A stretch of 6,588 bases of DNA from an uncultured delta proteobacterium (GTDB taxonomy: Bacteria > UBA10199 > GCA-002796325 > 1-14-0-20-49-13), in contig CAIPVD010000067.1 of the NCBI GenBank assembly GCA_903868375.1, forward strand, positions 1 through 6,588, given 5' to 3'. The notes under the pieces were generated by a model. It was not told the origin of the DNA and searched no databases. It was given only the letters and a program-made list of their open reading frames with translations. The translations under genes and the position numbers were made by a program. Position 1 is the stretch's first letter, and each line of letters opens with the position of its first letter. Positions 1-6,089 of the stretch are shown piece after piece.

Positions 1-221
1 ACTTTGAATCCTGCCTGCAGAACCGCTCCGCACGCGCCCTTTTCCAGCGCATGTTCTATAAAATCGTGTCCGTCGAAGTGGGCGCCCTTGATGGCGACAT
101 AAAGGTCGCCGCTCTTTAAGCTCCTCGTATCTATCGATACATTGCAAACTTCCGACGCAGAACCTTTGTTCAAGGTCTTTGCACCGCAAGCCGCTATTAT
201 TTCGTTTACGTTCAGTTTCAT
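1..221 (-). CDS. murF: UDP-N-acetylmuramoyl-tripeptide--D-alanyl-D-alanine ligase, N-terminal part (cut by window edge)
   Basis: Only the first 73 codons are present; the gene runs off the left edge. The translation begins MKLNVNEIIAACGAK and contains SIDTRSLKSGDLYVAIKG followed by FDGHDFIEHALEKGACGAV. This is the typical Mur-ligase N-terminal substrate-binding domain (D-[ST]-R, G-D-L-[FY]-[VI]-A-[IL]-[KR]-G, then D-G-H-x-F). The central ATP-binding and C-terminal domains are outside the window. MurF works in the cytoplasm and adds D-Ala-D-Ala to UDP-MurNAc-tripeptide, the step after MurE. Its ATG overlaps the murE TGA in an ATGA arrangement, which suggests translational coupling; only a weak GGAA lies upstream. 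MurE shares this N-terminal domain, but the position directly after a complete murE makes murF by far the best reading. Confidence 0.93.
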   Translation of the reverse strand, partial: MKLNVNEIIAACGAKTLNKGSASEVCNVSIDTRSLKSGDLYVAIKGAHFDGHDFIEHALEKGACGAVLQAGFK

Positions 222-1693
222 GCGTTCAAATATTTCCGCGCCACTTCGCGATCGTCAAAATGCCTAACCTCTTTTCCAACTATCTGATAATTTTCGTGCC
301 CCTTGCCGGCTATAAGTATCACATCGCCTTTTTTCGCCTTGGCAATTGCATTGCGTATCGCCTTTTCACGATCCGGCTCCACGATGAACTCCTTCGCATG
401 CGGCGTAACTCCAGGCATTATCTCTTCGATTATCTTTGCGGCGTCTTCCGTTCTTGGATTGTCCGAAGTAACGATCGCCACGTCCGAGAGCCTTGCGGCG
501 AACTCGCCCATTATGGCGCGCTTCGTCTTATCGCGGTCGCCTCCGCAGCCGAACACCGTGATAAGACGCCCGTTTGTAACTTCACGCAACGTTTCCAGAA
601 CGTTTTTCAACGCGTCTGGTGTGTGCGCGTAATCTACAAAGACATGAACGCCGCGGCCGTTCGGTATGTCTTCAAGCCGGCCCGGGACATTTTTCAATCC
701 TTCGATCCCGCGCTTTATAGTTTCAAGCGGTATTCCAGCAGAGCCAAGCGACGCCACCGCCGCCATTACATTGAACGCATTGAACCTGCCGCGCAGGCTG
801 CTTTCTATGTTCAATCTTCCCCACGGCGTCTGAATATCGAGCTTGTTCCCTTCGATAGAGCTATGAAGCTTCGTAACGGTTACATCGGCCCCGTTGTCGA
901 AACCGTAAAAGGCCTTTACCGTTTGGTTATCAAGTTTAAGCGGTGCGATCTTTTTTCCGTATTCATCGTCGAAATTTATCGCCATGTTCTTTTTCGTCTT
1001 CACGCTGTCCGGCAAGAACTCGGAAAAGAGCCGCTGCTTCGCCCTAAAATATTCTTCAACATCTTTGTGATAATCTAAGTGGTCGTGAGTTAGATTGGTG
1101 AATATCACCGAATCAAAATGAACTCCCGCCACGCGATCTTGGTCTAACGCATGCGAAGATACCTCCATAACTACGTCGGTAACGCCCGCATCGCGCATTC
1201 TAGCTAGAAGCATCTGCAGATCGAAAGACATCGGCGTTGTGTTCGGAGCAGGTAAGCTTACGTCGTCGTACCTCCAGCTGATGGTGCCGATAATGCCGGG
1301 CATGCGCCCCGCCTCTTTTAGAACGGCTTCGACCAAATAAGATATCGTCGTCTTCCCGTTCGTACCTGTAATACCAAAGACCCTCATCTTCGCAGATGGA
1401 TCATTAAAATAATTTGAAGAAATAAGCGCCAGCGCTAAACGCGAATCTTTTACGATAACCCTCGCCACGCCCGGGCCTACTTCAAATGCATCTTCGCAGA
1501 TTATTGTGTTCGCGCCTTTTCTTACGGCATCGGCAATGAATTTGTGCCCGTCGGTATGCTCGCCGCGCACGGCTACAAAGGCAAACCCAGGTTGCACTTT
1601 CGAAGAATCGTAGGCAATTCCTTCTATGTTAATGGAGGTGTCCCCTTGGGTCTCCTTAACTTCGATATTTTTTATAAGCTCGATTAACTTCAT
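218..1693 (-). CDS. murE: UDP-N-acetylmuramoyl-L-alanyl-D-glutamate--2,6-diaminopimelate ligase
   Basis: MurE uses ATP in the cytoplasm to add the third stem-peptide residue to UDP-MurNAc-L-Ala-D-Glu. The protein is 491 residues, normal for the family. The N-terminal UDP-substrate domain (about 20-95) has YDSSKVQPGFAFVAVRG. The central domain has the ATP P-loop GTNGKTT at 110-116, NTTP at 151-154, EVSSHALDQDRV at 177-188, THDHLDYH at 202-209, and the lysine expected to be carbamylated, K219 in RAKQRLF. The C-terminal domain has VDYAHTPDAL at 353-362, GCGGDRDKTKR at 382-392 and DNPR at 411-414. In characterised MurE enzymes DNPR selects meso-diaminopimelate rather than lysine, so the peptidoglycan is inferred to be of the DAP type. 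The start lies 7 nt after the ftsI stop with no strong Shine-Dalgarno; the stop overlaps murF by 4 nt. No key motif is missing. Confidence 0.97.
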   Translation of the reverse strand: MKLIELIKNIEVKETQGDTSINIEGIAYDSSKVQPGFAFVAVRGEHTDGHKFIADAVRKGANTIICEDAFEVGPGVARVIVKDSRLALALISSNYFNDPSAKMRVFGITGTNGKTTISYLVEAVLKEAGRMPGIIGTISWRYDDVSLPAPNTTPMSFDLQMLLARMRDAGVTDVVMEVSSHALDQDRVAGVHFDSVIFTNLTHDHLDYHKDVEEYFRAKQRLFSEFLPDSVKTKKNMAINFDDEYGKKIAPLKLDNQTVKAFYGFDNGADVTVTKLHSSIEGNKLDIQTPWGRLNIESSLRGRFNAFNVMAAVASLGSAGIPLETIKRGIEGLKNVPGRLEDIPNGRGVHVFVDYAHTPDALKNVLETLREVTNGRLITVFGCGGDRDKTKRAIMGEFAARLSDVAIVTSDNPRTEDAAKIIEEIMPGVTPHAKEFIVEPDREKAIRNAIAKAKKGDVILIAGKGHENYQIVGKEVRHFDDREVARKYLNA

Positions 1694-1700
1694 ATCGTTT

Positions 1701-3695
1701 CTAGTCCGGCTGCTTAAAGCTCACCTTAAAAGTTTCACCTTCTTTTATCACTCCACCGGGCGACGGCGATTGATCGGTTGCAAGCCCCGAACCATTGACC
1801 TTAATTTTTACGTCGGCCTGCCCAACTGCTTCCATCACATCGCGCATCGTAATTCCACGAACGTCCGGCACCTGAAAATCCCCGCCGCTCAATTTTTGAA
1901 ACCGTTTTTTATCCTTCGGCAGGTCGACCGAATCGGTCCTCTGCCGCTGCGTTGCAACAACGACCCTGGAGAGAGCAGATGGAACGTCTAAATGTTTAAG
2001 CGTTGCCTCCGCTATCTCTTTAAAAACGGGCGCCGACACCGAACCACCGAAATAAGAACCCTTCGGCTCGTCCAGCCCCACAAATATAACGATGCGCGGC
2101 GCATCGGCCGGCGCGATCCCTATAAAAGATGCATAATATTTACCTGCAGCGTAATGGCCGCTTCCTTCCGTTACCTTCTGCGCGGTTCCAGTCTTTCCCG
2201 CCACCTGATATTCCTTACTGGCCGCCCTTGTCCCTGTTCCGCCTTCGCCGACAACGCCTTCGAGCATCGATATCACCGTCTTGGCGGTCGCCTCGCTGAT
2301 CGGTTCTGAAACCTCCATAGGTATCGACCTCATGATCGTAATTCCCTGGTTGTTCACGATGCGATCGATGACGTAAGGCCTCATTAACTTACCGCCGTTA
2401 GCGATCGCCGAAAACGCAGCTGTCATCTGTATCGGCGTCACGCTTATTCCCTGCCCAAACGCTATCGTTGCAAATTCGACCGGCTGAAGAGTTTCCGGAT
2501 TCCTGACTATACCGCCGACTTCACCTGGATAATCGATGCCGGTCCGTTTTCCGATGCCGAATTTTCTCAAGTATTCGAACAGTTTTTCTTTTCCGATCTC
2601 GCGCGCCACTTTGTATGCGCCGATATTGCTAGACACCTTTATGATATCGCGAACGCTTAATGTTCCGTGCGCGTGCGAATCGTGCAGCGTTGCGCGGCCT
2701 ATCGTTATCGCGCCGCCTTCGCAGTTGAACTGATCTTCCGGCGTCACGCTTCCGTTATCTAGCGCAGATGAAATGATAAGCGTCTTGAACGTGGAACCAG
2801 GTTCTATAGAATCGGCGATCGCGCGGTTACGCCAGGTGTCCTGCGGATATTTAGAATAATTGTTCGGATCGAAGCTCGGGCTATTCGCCATCGCAAGAAT
2901 GGCGCCGTTCTTAACGTCCATGACCACGGCGGTGCCGCCTCTTGCGTTCGCAGCGGTTGCCGCTTTTTCAAGCGCGTTTTCAGTTACGAACTGTATCTGT
3001 TTGTCTATCGTAAGTATCACATCGTCGACATCGTCCTGTTCGTTATAAGCGACCGGCGCAAAATAGAACTTACCGCGCGCGTCGCGTTTAAAAACCGCGT
3101 CGTGTTTTTTGCTGCCCAAGAACCTGTCGTTCGCCAGTTCTATTCCCGCAAGCGCGTCCGATTCCATTCCGACCGCGCCCAAAATGTGGCTTGCAAGTTC
3201 GCCGTTCGGATAGAAGCGTCTGCTTTCTTCCACGTAATAAATTCCCTGCATCCCCTTTATCGCCTCGATCACACTGCTATCGACCATTCTCTTTAACCAA
3301 ACGAACCTTCTGGGAATTTTAAGTTTTTGGTTCAGCTCTTTTTCATCCATCTTAAGAAGCGAGGCTAACGTTTTTCTCTCGTCATCCGTTAAAGAAACGC
3401 TCTTTGGATCTGCATATACGGAAGGAACGGGGAGGCTTGTCGCAAGTTCGCGGCCCGCTCTATCGAGAATTTTTCCACGGCGCGAGCTTTGCGGTATCTT
3501 CGCGTTGTACTGTTTGGAAGCGACCCAGCCCAAGTTATCATCTTTGAAACAATGAAGCTTAACGGCGCGCGCCAGCGTTACAATGAAAACGATACCAACG
3601 CCTATCGTAACTATTTTTATTCGCAGGCGAATGCGCGCCTCTTTTCTTGCCTCTTCGCTCAACTGCGATTTTATTTTTCTAATATTGAGCTTCAT
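1701..3695 (-). CDS. ftsI: Septal peptidoglycan DD-transpeptidase FtsI/PBP3 with C-terminal PASTA domain
   Basis: This class B penicillin-binding protein cross-links septal peptidoglycan in the periplasm together with FtsW and the FtsQLB complex. The protein is 664 residues. A short basic cytoplasmic N-terminus precedes one membrane anchor at about 25-45. The PBP dimerisation domain starts with SRRGKILDRAGRELA (71-85). The transpeptidase domain carries all three active-site motifs: STFK with nucleophile S301, SSN at 355-357, and KTG at 501-503. A single PASTA domain (about 607-662) follows, starting FQVPDVRGIT and containing SPSPGGVIKEG. The classical E. coli FtsI lacks PASTA; the domain is usual in SpoVD/PBP2x-like proteins and in deltaproteobacterial FtsI. 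The start lies 3 nt after the ftsL TAA with no visible Shine-Dalgarno, so coupling to ftsL is likely. The symbol follows dcw position; pbpB or spoVD would be alternative names. Confidence 0.95.
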   Translation of the reverse strand: MKLNIRKIKSQLSEEARKEARIRLRIKIVTIGVGIVFIVTLARAVKLHCFKDDNLGWVASKQYNAKIPQSSRRGKILDRAGRELATSLPVPSVYADPKSVSLTDDERKTLASLLKMDEKELNQKLKIPRRFVWLKRMVDSSVIEAIKGMQGIYYVEESRRFYPNGELASHILGAVGMESDALAGIELANDRFLGSKKHDAVFKRDARGKFYFAPVAYNEQDDVDDVILTIDKQIQFVTENALEKAATAANARGGTAVVMDVKNGAILAMANSPSFDPNNYSKYPQDTWRNRAIADSIEPGSTFKTLIISSALDNGSVTPEDQFNCEGGAITIGRATLHDSHAHGTLSVRDIIKVSSNIGAYKVAREIGKEKLFEYLRKFGIGKRTGIDYPGEVGGIVRNPETLQPVEFATIAFGQGISVTPIQMTAAFSAIANGGKLMRPYVIDRIVNNQGITIMRSIPMEVSEPISEATAKTVISMLEGVVGEGGTGTRAASKEYQVAGKTGTAQKVTEGSGHYAAGKYYASFIGIAPADAPRIVIFVGLDEPKGSYFGGSVSAPVFKEIAEATLKHLDVPSALSRVVVATQRQRTDSVDLPKDKKRFQKLSGGDFQVPDVRGITMRDVMEAVGQADVKIKVNGSGLATDQSPSPGGVIKEGETFKVSFKQPD

Positions 3696-3698
3696 TAA

Positions 3699-4079
3699 TT
3701 ATTTAGTGCTCGTAACTTCTTCCGGCTTCACCAAAACCGTCTGCGCAGCCGTCGGGTGCTGCAGCCCAAGTTCTTTTTTGGCGATCTCTTCCAGGCGCGC
3801 CGGCGATTTCAACTTTGCAAGTTCGACCTCGAGGCTCGACGCCTGCTTCGCAAGATCGCTCTCATCGGCTTGCATCTTCGAAATTTCGTAACCTAACTGC
3901 ACCACCTGCACACGCGACCAAACGTAAAAAAGCGCCAGCACGGTTATGATAAGTATCCATATCGCCCACCGGCCCAGGAACTTGAACTGCACCTTCGAGG
4001 TGCGCGAACCCATCCCCTGCTTCTGCAGAAGCCGGTTCGCCGGTGCGAATGCAACGTAATCTGAACTAATCTGTGCCAT
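3699..4079 (-). CDS. ftsL: Cell division protein FtsL
   Basis: This is a small bitopic protein of 126 residues. An N-terminal, presumably cytoplasmic part (1-36) is followed by one hydrophobic helix (about 37-54, WAIWILIITVLALFYVW). A periplasmic region rich in heptad-like hydrophobics and charges (about 55-92, ending LEVELAKLKSPARLEEIA) should form a coiled coil. The closing SPARLEEIAKKELGLQHPT is the usual FtsL/DivIC ending. In the divisome FtsL forms a complex with FtsB and FtsQ and activates FtsWI. FtsL sequences diverge strongly, so identification rests on topology, size, the C-terminal motif and the slot between rsmH and ftsI. The chosen ATG overlaps the rsmH end by 14 nt; Met23 would remove the overlap but shorten the cytoplasmic tail. 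There is no good Shine-Dalgarno. Confidence 0.9.
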   Translation of the reverse strand: MAQISSDYVAFAPANRLLQKQGMGSRTSKVQFKFLGRWAIWILIITVLALFYVWSRVQVVQLGYEISKMQADESDLAKQASSLEVELAKLKSPARLEEIAKKELGLQHPTAAQTVLVKPEEVTSTK

Positions 4080-4962
4080 CTTTTTCTATTGCTCTTAATT
4101 TTGCGCTTCTTGCGCGGGGATTTCGCTCGACCTCTTCGTCGGCCGGAGCTACCGGCTTTTTTGTGAGAAGCTTAAATCCCCCGTGCATTGCCAAACTTTT
4201 AAAAACGTTCTTTACAAACCTATCTTCAAGCGAATGATAACTTACGATCACCATCCGCCCTTTTTCGCTCAACACCTTCGGCGCATCTTCCAAAAACTTT
4301 TGCAGGTTCGTAAGTTCGCCGTTCACTTCGATGCGCAGCGCCTGAAACACCCTTGTCGCCGGATGTGTCTTTGCTTTCCGAAGCCCCAGCGGATAGTTTC
4401 TAAAACATATCTCTTCCAGCTCAAGAGTAGTCTCGATCCGTTTCTCTTTTCTTTTCTGAACGATCGCCCTTGAAATGCGTGCCGCAAATCTTTCGTCACC
4501 GTAATTTTCAAAGATACTTTTCAATTCCCTTTCCGAATATCTATTCACAACTTCTTCGGCGGTAAGTTCTAACCTGTCATCCATCCGCATATCGAGCGGC
4601 GCGTTCTTCGAAAAACTGAATCCCCTTTCCGCTTCGTCGAACTGCGGGCTAGAGACACCAAGGTCCAGGACAACGCCATCGAATTTGATGCCGCGCTCTT
4701 CCAAAATGCTTTGCACCTCCGAATAACTTTCGCGGAGCATCGCAATTCTATCGCCGAACTTTTTAAGCCGAACGCTCGCAGCTTCTATCGCCACTGCGTC
4801 GATATCCAAGCCAACTACTTTACCATCAGGCGCCGATGCGTTAAGTATCGCTTCGGCATAACCGCCACCGCCAAGCGTTCCGTCGAGATAGATGTCGCCG
4901 CTCTTCGGCGCTAAAAATTCGATCACTTCTTTTAAAAGAACTGGTGTGTGTTCAAAATTCAT
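4066..4962 (-). CDS. rsmH: 16S rRNA (cytosine(1402)-N(4))-methyltransferase RsmH
   Basis: RsmH (formerly MraW) transfers a methyl group from S-adenosylmethionine to N4 of C1402 in the 16S rRNA decoding centre. The protein is 298 residues, close to the usual length of about 310. Family blocks are present in order: HTPVLLKEVIEFL at 5-17, the SAM-binding loop DGTLGGGGYAEAIL at 27-40, the acidic strand end GLDID at 51-55, DLGVSSPQFDEAERGFSF at 100-117, PLDMRMD at 122-128, NYGDERFAARISRAI at 153-167, ATRVFQALRIEVNGEL at 202-217, SYHSLEDRFVK at 241-251 and NPRARSAKLRA at 281-291. Its ATG overlaps the mraZ stop by one base (TAATG), a termination-reinitiation layout, and its own end overlaps ftsL. 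Nothing is missing or truncated. Confidence 0.97.
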   Translation of the reverse strand: MNFEHTPVLLKEVIEFLAPKSGDIYLDGTLGGGGYAEAILNASAPDGKVVGLDIDAVAIEAASVRLKKFGDRIAMLRESYSEVQSILEERGIKFDGVVLDLGVSSPQFDEAERGFSFSKNAPLDMRMDDRLELTAEEVVNRYSERELKSIFENYGDERFAARISRAIVQKRKEKRIETTLELEEICFRNYPLGLRKAKTHPATRVFQALRIEVNGELTNLQKFLEDAPKVLSEKGRMVIVSYHSLEDRFVKNVFKSLAMHGGFKLLTKKPVAPADEEVERNPRARSAKLRAIEKDGTD

Positions 4963-5402
4963 TACAGTCCCAGATCAGCCAATTTATCTCCCATCAACTC
5001 GAGGCGCTTCACTGAAGCTTCGAATGTCTGCTGCCATTTTTCCTTCGAGTAGATCTCTATTCTGTTCGTCATTCCAACGAGGACAACGTCTTTCGTGATG
5101 CCAGCGTATTCGCGAAGCGTAGGCGGAATTAAGATGCGCCCGCTTCCATCGACCGCCGATTCGAACGCTGCGGAGATAAATACTCGTTGGAACGCCTTCA
5201 CTTCTTCTTTGAACTGCGGCAATGCGTTTACCTTGTCTTCGATCTTTTTCCATTCGGAAACCGGATATGCCCATAGGCAGCCATCGTAATTCGTGATGAT
5301 CAGCCTTTCGTCGAAGCTGTTAGAGAGAATTTCTCTGAATTTAGACGGAATGGAGAGCCTGCCTTTTGAATCGATTGCATGCTCGTGTCGTCCCCTGAAC
5401 AT
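4962..5402 (-). CDS. mraZ: Transcriptional regulator MraZ
   Basis: MraZ is a DNA-binding regulator of the dcw operon that forms a ring-shaped oligomer. The protein is 146 residues from the chosen start MFRGRHEHAIDSKGRLSIP. It contains two SpoVT/AbrB-like halves, each with the conserved D-x-x-x-R signature: DSKGR at 11-15 and DGSGR at 85-89. The second half runs SGRILIPPTLREYAGI, typical of the family. An ATG nine codons further upstream is in frame, but the start at 5402 is preferred: a GGAGG sits 5 nt before it, and family members begin with M-F-x-G. The stop overlaps the rsmH start. As first gene of the cluster with TGGGN-like repeats upstream, it probably represses its own operon, as its E. 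coli relative does. Confidence 0.96.
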   Translation of the reverse strand: MFRGRHEHAIDSKGRLSIPSKFREILSNSFDERLIITNYDGCLWAYPVSEWKKIEDKVNALPQFKEEVKAFQRVFISAAFESAVDGSGRILIPPTLREYAGITKDVVLVGMTNRIEIYSKEKWQQTFEASVKRLELMGDKLADLGL

Positions 5403-5407
5403 ATTTA

Positions 5408-5412
5408 CCTCC
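5408..5412 (-). promoter_or_regulatory. Shine-Dalgarno sequence deciding the mraZ start
   Basis: Read on the minus strand the sequence is TTTGGAGGTAAATATG: a GGAGG core, five bases, then the ATG at 5402. It is the only strong ribosome-binding site in the operon. The later genes rely on overlapping or nearly abutting stop and start codons. Confidence 0.85.
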
Positions 5413-5478
5413 AAATAAAAGGCCCGCAAACCCGCGCCCCACCTGAAATTGCCTTTGTTATTGTATAGTTAGTCCTTA

Positions 5479-5513
5479 TCCCTTTTCGTGCCACTTTATC
5501 CCACCATATGACA
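5479..5513 (-). promoter_or_regulatory. MraZ-box-like operator: 5-mers at a 10-bp period
   Basis: On the minus strand the sequence reads TGTCA (5513-5509), five bases, TGGGA (5503-5499), five bases, TGGCA (5493-5489), five bases, AGGGA (5483-5479). In E. coli, MraZ binds TGGGN repeats separated by 5-nt spacers in front of mraZ. Here only TGGGA fits fully, TGGCA and AGGGA differ at one position, and TGTCA is a doubtful fourth unit. The period is one helical turn, so all units would face the same side, as expected for a ring-shaped oligomer. The identification is by spacing, motif and place; binding by this MraZ is inferred. Confidence 0.68.
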
Positions 5514-5521
5514 CAGGTCAA
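5493..5521 (-). promoter_or_regulatory. Candidate sigma70-type promoter of the mraZ operon
   Basis: The minus strand has TTGACC at 5521-5516 (five of six to TTGACA), a 17-bp spacer, and TAAAGT at 5498-5493 (four of six to TATAAT). Transcription would start near 5486, giving a leader of about 85 nt. The MraZ-like repeats overlap the -10 region and start point, suited to repression. A TATACA at 5467-5462 is an alternative -10 but lacks a fitting -35. Confidence 0.5.
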
Positions 5522-5710
5522 GGATTTTTCTCTGTAAGCTATTGAAAAAACACCGTTTTTTGCACTTTTAGTGGTGGAAAATGAGTGTGAAAATCCGCTT
5601 ATAAATTGAGCGTGTAATGCGACTTCTTAAACCGTTTATTAGACATGACATATAACTTGTTGATATATAGCAATTTGTTAAAAATGGCGTTTAGGCGTGT
5701 AAATTTCCAT
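5522..5710. other. Divergent intergenic region between mraZ and tRNA-Ser
   Basis: This is the AT-rich central part of the 368-bp gap between divergent mraZ and the tRNA gene. I see no credible coding sequence and no recognised RNA. A second possible plus-strand promoter, TTGTTA (5675-5680), 17 bp, TGTAAA (5698-5703), lies at its right end and competes with the one described at 5711-5739. The rest holds only short A/T runs and minor dyads. Confidence 0.6.
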
Positions 5711-5739
5711 TTGCGTTTTATCCACGCGCCTAGTATATC
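5711..5739 (+). promoter_or_regulatory. Candidate promoter of the tRNA-Ser gene
   Basis: TTGCGT (5711-5716), a 17-bp spacer and TATATC (5734-5739) lie 32-60 bases before the mature tRNA 5' end. The -10 is followed by a GC-rich stretch forming the 10-bp palindrome CGAGCGCTCG (5739-5748). A GC-rich discriminator is typical of growth-rate-regulated stable-RNA promoters. Both boxes are only partial matches. Confidence 0.4.
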
Positions 5740-5770
5740 GAGCGCTCGTTAGACCTTGAAAAAATATTTT

Positions 5771-5855
5771 GGAGAGATGGCCGAGTGGCTTAAGGCGCCC
5801 GCTTGGAAAGCGTGTGTACTGAAAGGTACCGTGAGTTCGAATCTCACTCTCTCCG
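5771..5855 (+). tRNA. tRNA-Ser (anticodon GGA)
   Basis: This is a class II tRNA of 85 nt. The acceptor stem pairs GGAGAGA (5771-5777) with TCTCTCC (5848-5854) perfectly, with discriminator G5855. The D arm is GCC...GGC with GAGTGGCTTAA as loop. The anticodon loop TTGGAAA (5803-5809) carries GGA at 5805-5807, reading UCC and UCU serine codons. The long variable arm is GTACT-GAAA-GGTAC, and the T arm is GTGAG-TTCGAAT-CTCAC. The 3' CCA is not encoded (GCAA follows), so it must be added by CCA-adding enzyme. The anticodon stem has one oddity: C5799 faces T5813, a C-U mismatch, where related tRNAs usually have an A-U pair. The gene has its own terminator and is divergent from mraZ. Confidence 0.97.
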
Positions 5856-5856
5856 C

Positions 5857-5900
5857 AAAAAACAAAAACGGAGCTTCTTTTGGCTCCGTTTTTGTTTTTT
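5857..5900 (+). terminator. Intrinsic terminator of tRNA-Ser, likely bidirectional
   Basis: A perfect 18-bp inverted repeat (5857-5874 with 5883-5900) encloses the 8-base loop TTCTTTTG. The GC core CGGAGC/GCTCCG is followed by TTTTTGTTTTTT, and the opposite strand has the same run, so it can stop transcription from either side. It begins within two bases of the tRNA end. Confidence 0.9.
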
Positions 5901-5915
5901 CTGGATTTGTAGATT

Positions 5916-5948
5916 CGAACCTTGCCGCTACAAGCGGCAACTAGTTCG
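5916..5948 (+). other. Stem-loop of unknown role downstream of tRNA-Ser
   Basis: TTGCCGCT (5922-5929) pairs with AGCGGCAA (5933-5940) around the loop ACA. After a small internal loop, CGAAC (5916-5920) pairs with GTTCG (5944-5948). A competing 6-bp pairing exists: TTGTAG (5908-5913) with CTACAA (5928-5933), mutually exclusive with the main stem. I do not recognise the element. Confidence 0.5.
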
Positions 5949-5953
5949 ACTGT

Positions 5954-5987
5954 GTCGTCGCACCGGACTTGGTGCGACAACTTTTTT
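5954..5987 (+). terminator. Second Rho-independent terminator-like hairpin
   Basis: GTCGCACC (5957-5964) pairs with GGTGCGAC (5971-5978) around GGACTT. Two more pairs form beyond a C-A mismatch, and the stem is followed by six T (5982-5987). This is a classical plus-strand terminator shape, only about 55 bases after the tRNA terminator. It may be a backup, or it may end a short transcript covering the preceding stem-loop. Confidence 0.65.
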
Positions 5988-5992
5988 ATATC

Positions 5993-6041
5993 GCGATGTT
6001 TCCGGGGACCCGCGAGACTGTTGAGCGGGTGGAAACATCGC
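5993..6041 (+). other. Long bulged hairpin, unrecognised structured element
   Basis: GCGATGTTTCC (5993-6003) pairs perfectly over 11 bp with GGAAACATCGC (6031-6041). Inside, after a GGGG bulge (6004-6007), ACCCGC (6008-6013) pairs with GCGGGT (6025-6030) around the 11-base loop GAGACTGTTGA. The 17 pairs far exceed chance. No T run follows on either strand, so it is not a simple terminator. No known RNA family is recognised. Confidence 0.6.
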
Positions 6042-6054
6042 CTCCTTTCACAGC

Positions 6055-6089
6055 ACGGTGCGAGAGCACCGTAATCTCACCCTCTCCGC
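6055..6089 (+). pseudogene. tRNA-Ser 3'-end fragment (variable arm plus acceptor 3' strand)
   Basis: ACGGTGC-GAGA-GCACCGT (6055-6072) is a perfect 7-bp stem with a GAGA loop, like a tRNA-Ser variable arm. It is followed directly by AATCTCACCCTCTCCGC (6073-6089), which matches the 3' end of the intact tRNA-Ser (5840-5856) at 16 of 17 bases. The 5' strand of the T stem and the start of the T loop are missing between the two parts. No matching 5' half (acceptor, D arm, anticodon arm) precedes it. It looks like a remnant of a second tRNA-Ser gene or a duplicated tRNA end left by an insertion. Confidence 0.55.

Noticed and set aside
179..1078. A 299-codon plus-strand open frame opposite murE
   Set aside because: It lies antisense to murE, which has every family motif; the frame has no recognisable domain and is a codon-bias shadow.
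5403..5429. An upstream mraZ start adding nine residues (MRAFYLEVN)
   Set aside because: It would translate through the strong GGAGG, and MraZ proteins normally start at the M-F-x-G sequence.
5678..5980. A 100-codon minus-strand frame containing SEIRTHGTFQYTRFPSG
   Set aside because: This peptide is the antisense translation of the tRNA-Ser gene, a well-known false-gene artefact.
5928..6038. A 36-codon minus-strand frame starting MFPPAQQSRG after an AGGAGG
   Set aside because: The AGGAGG is only 2 nt from the ATG, and the frame is made of the arms of the hairpins; composition and position argue for structure, not coding.
6025..6041. GCGGGTGGAAACATCGC resembles the T-box core GGGTGGNACCGCG
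   Set aside because: It is fully explained as the 3' side of the 5993-6041 hairpin, the match is partial, and there is no specifier stem or downstream aminoacyl-tRNA or amino-acid gene in view.
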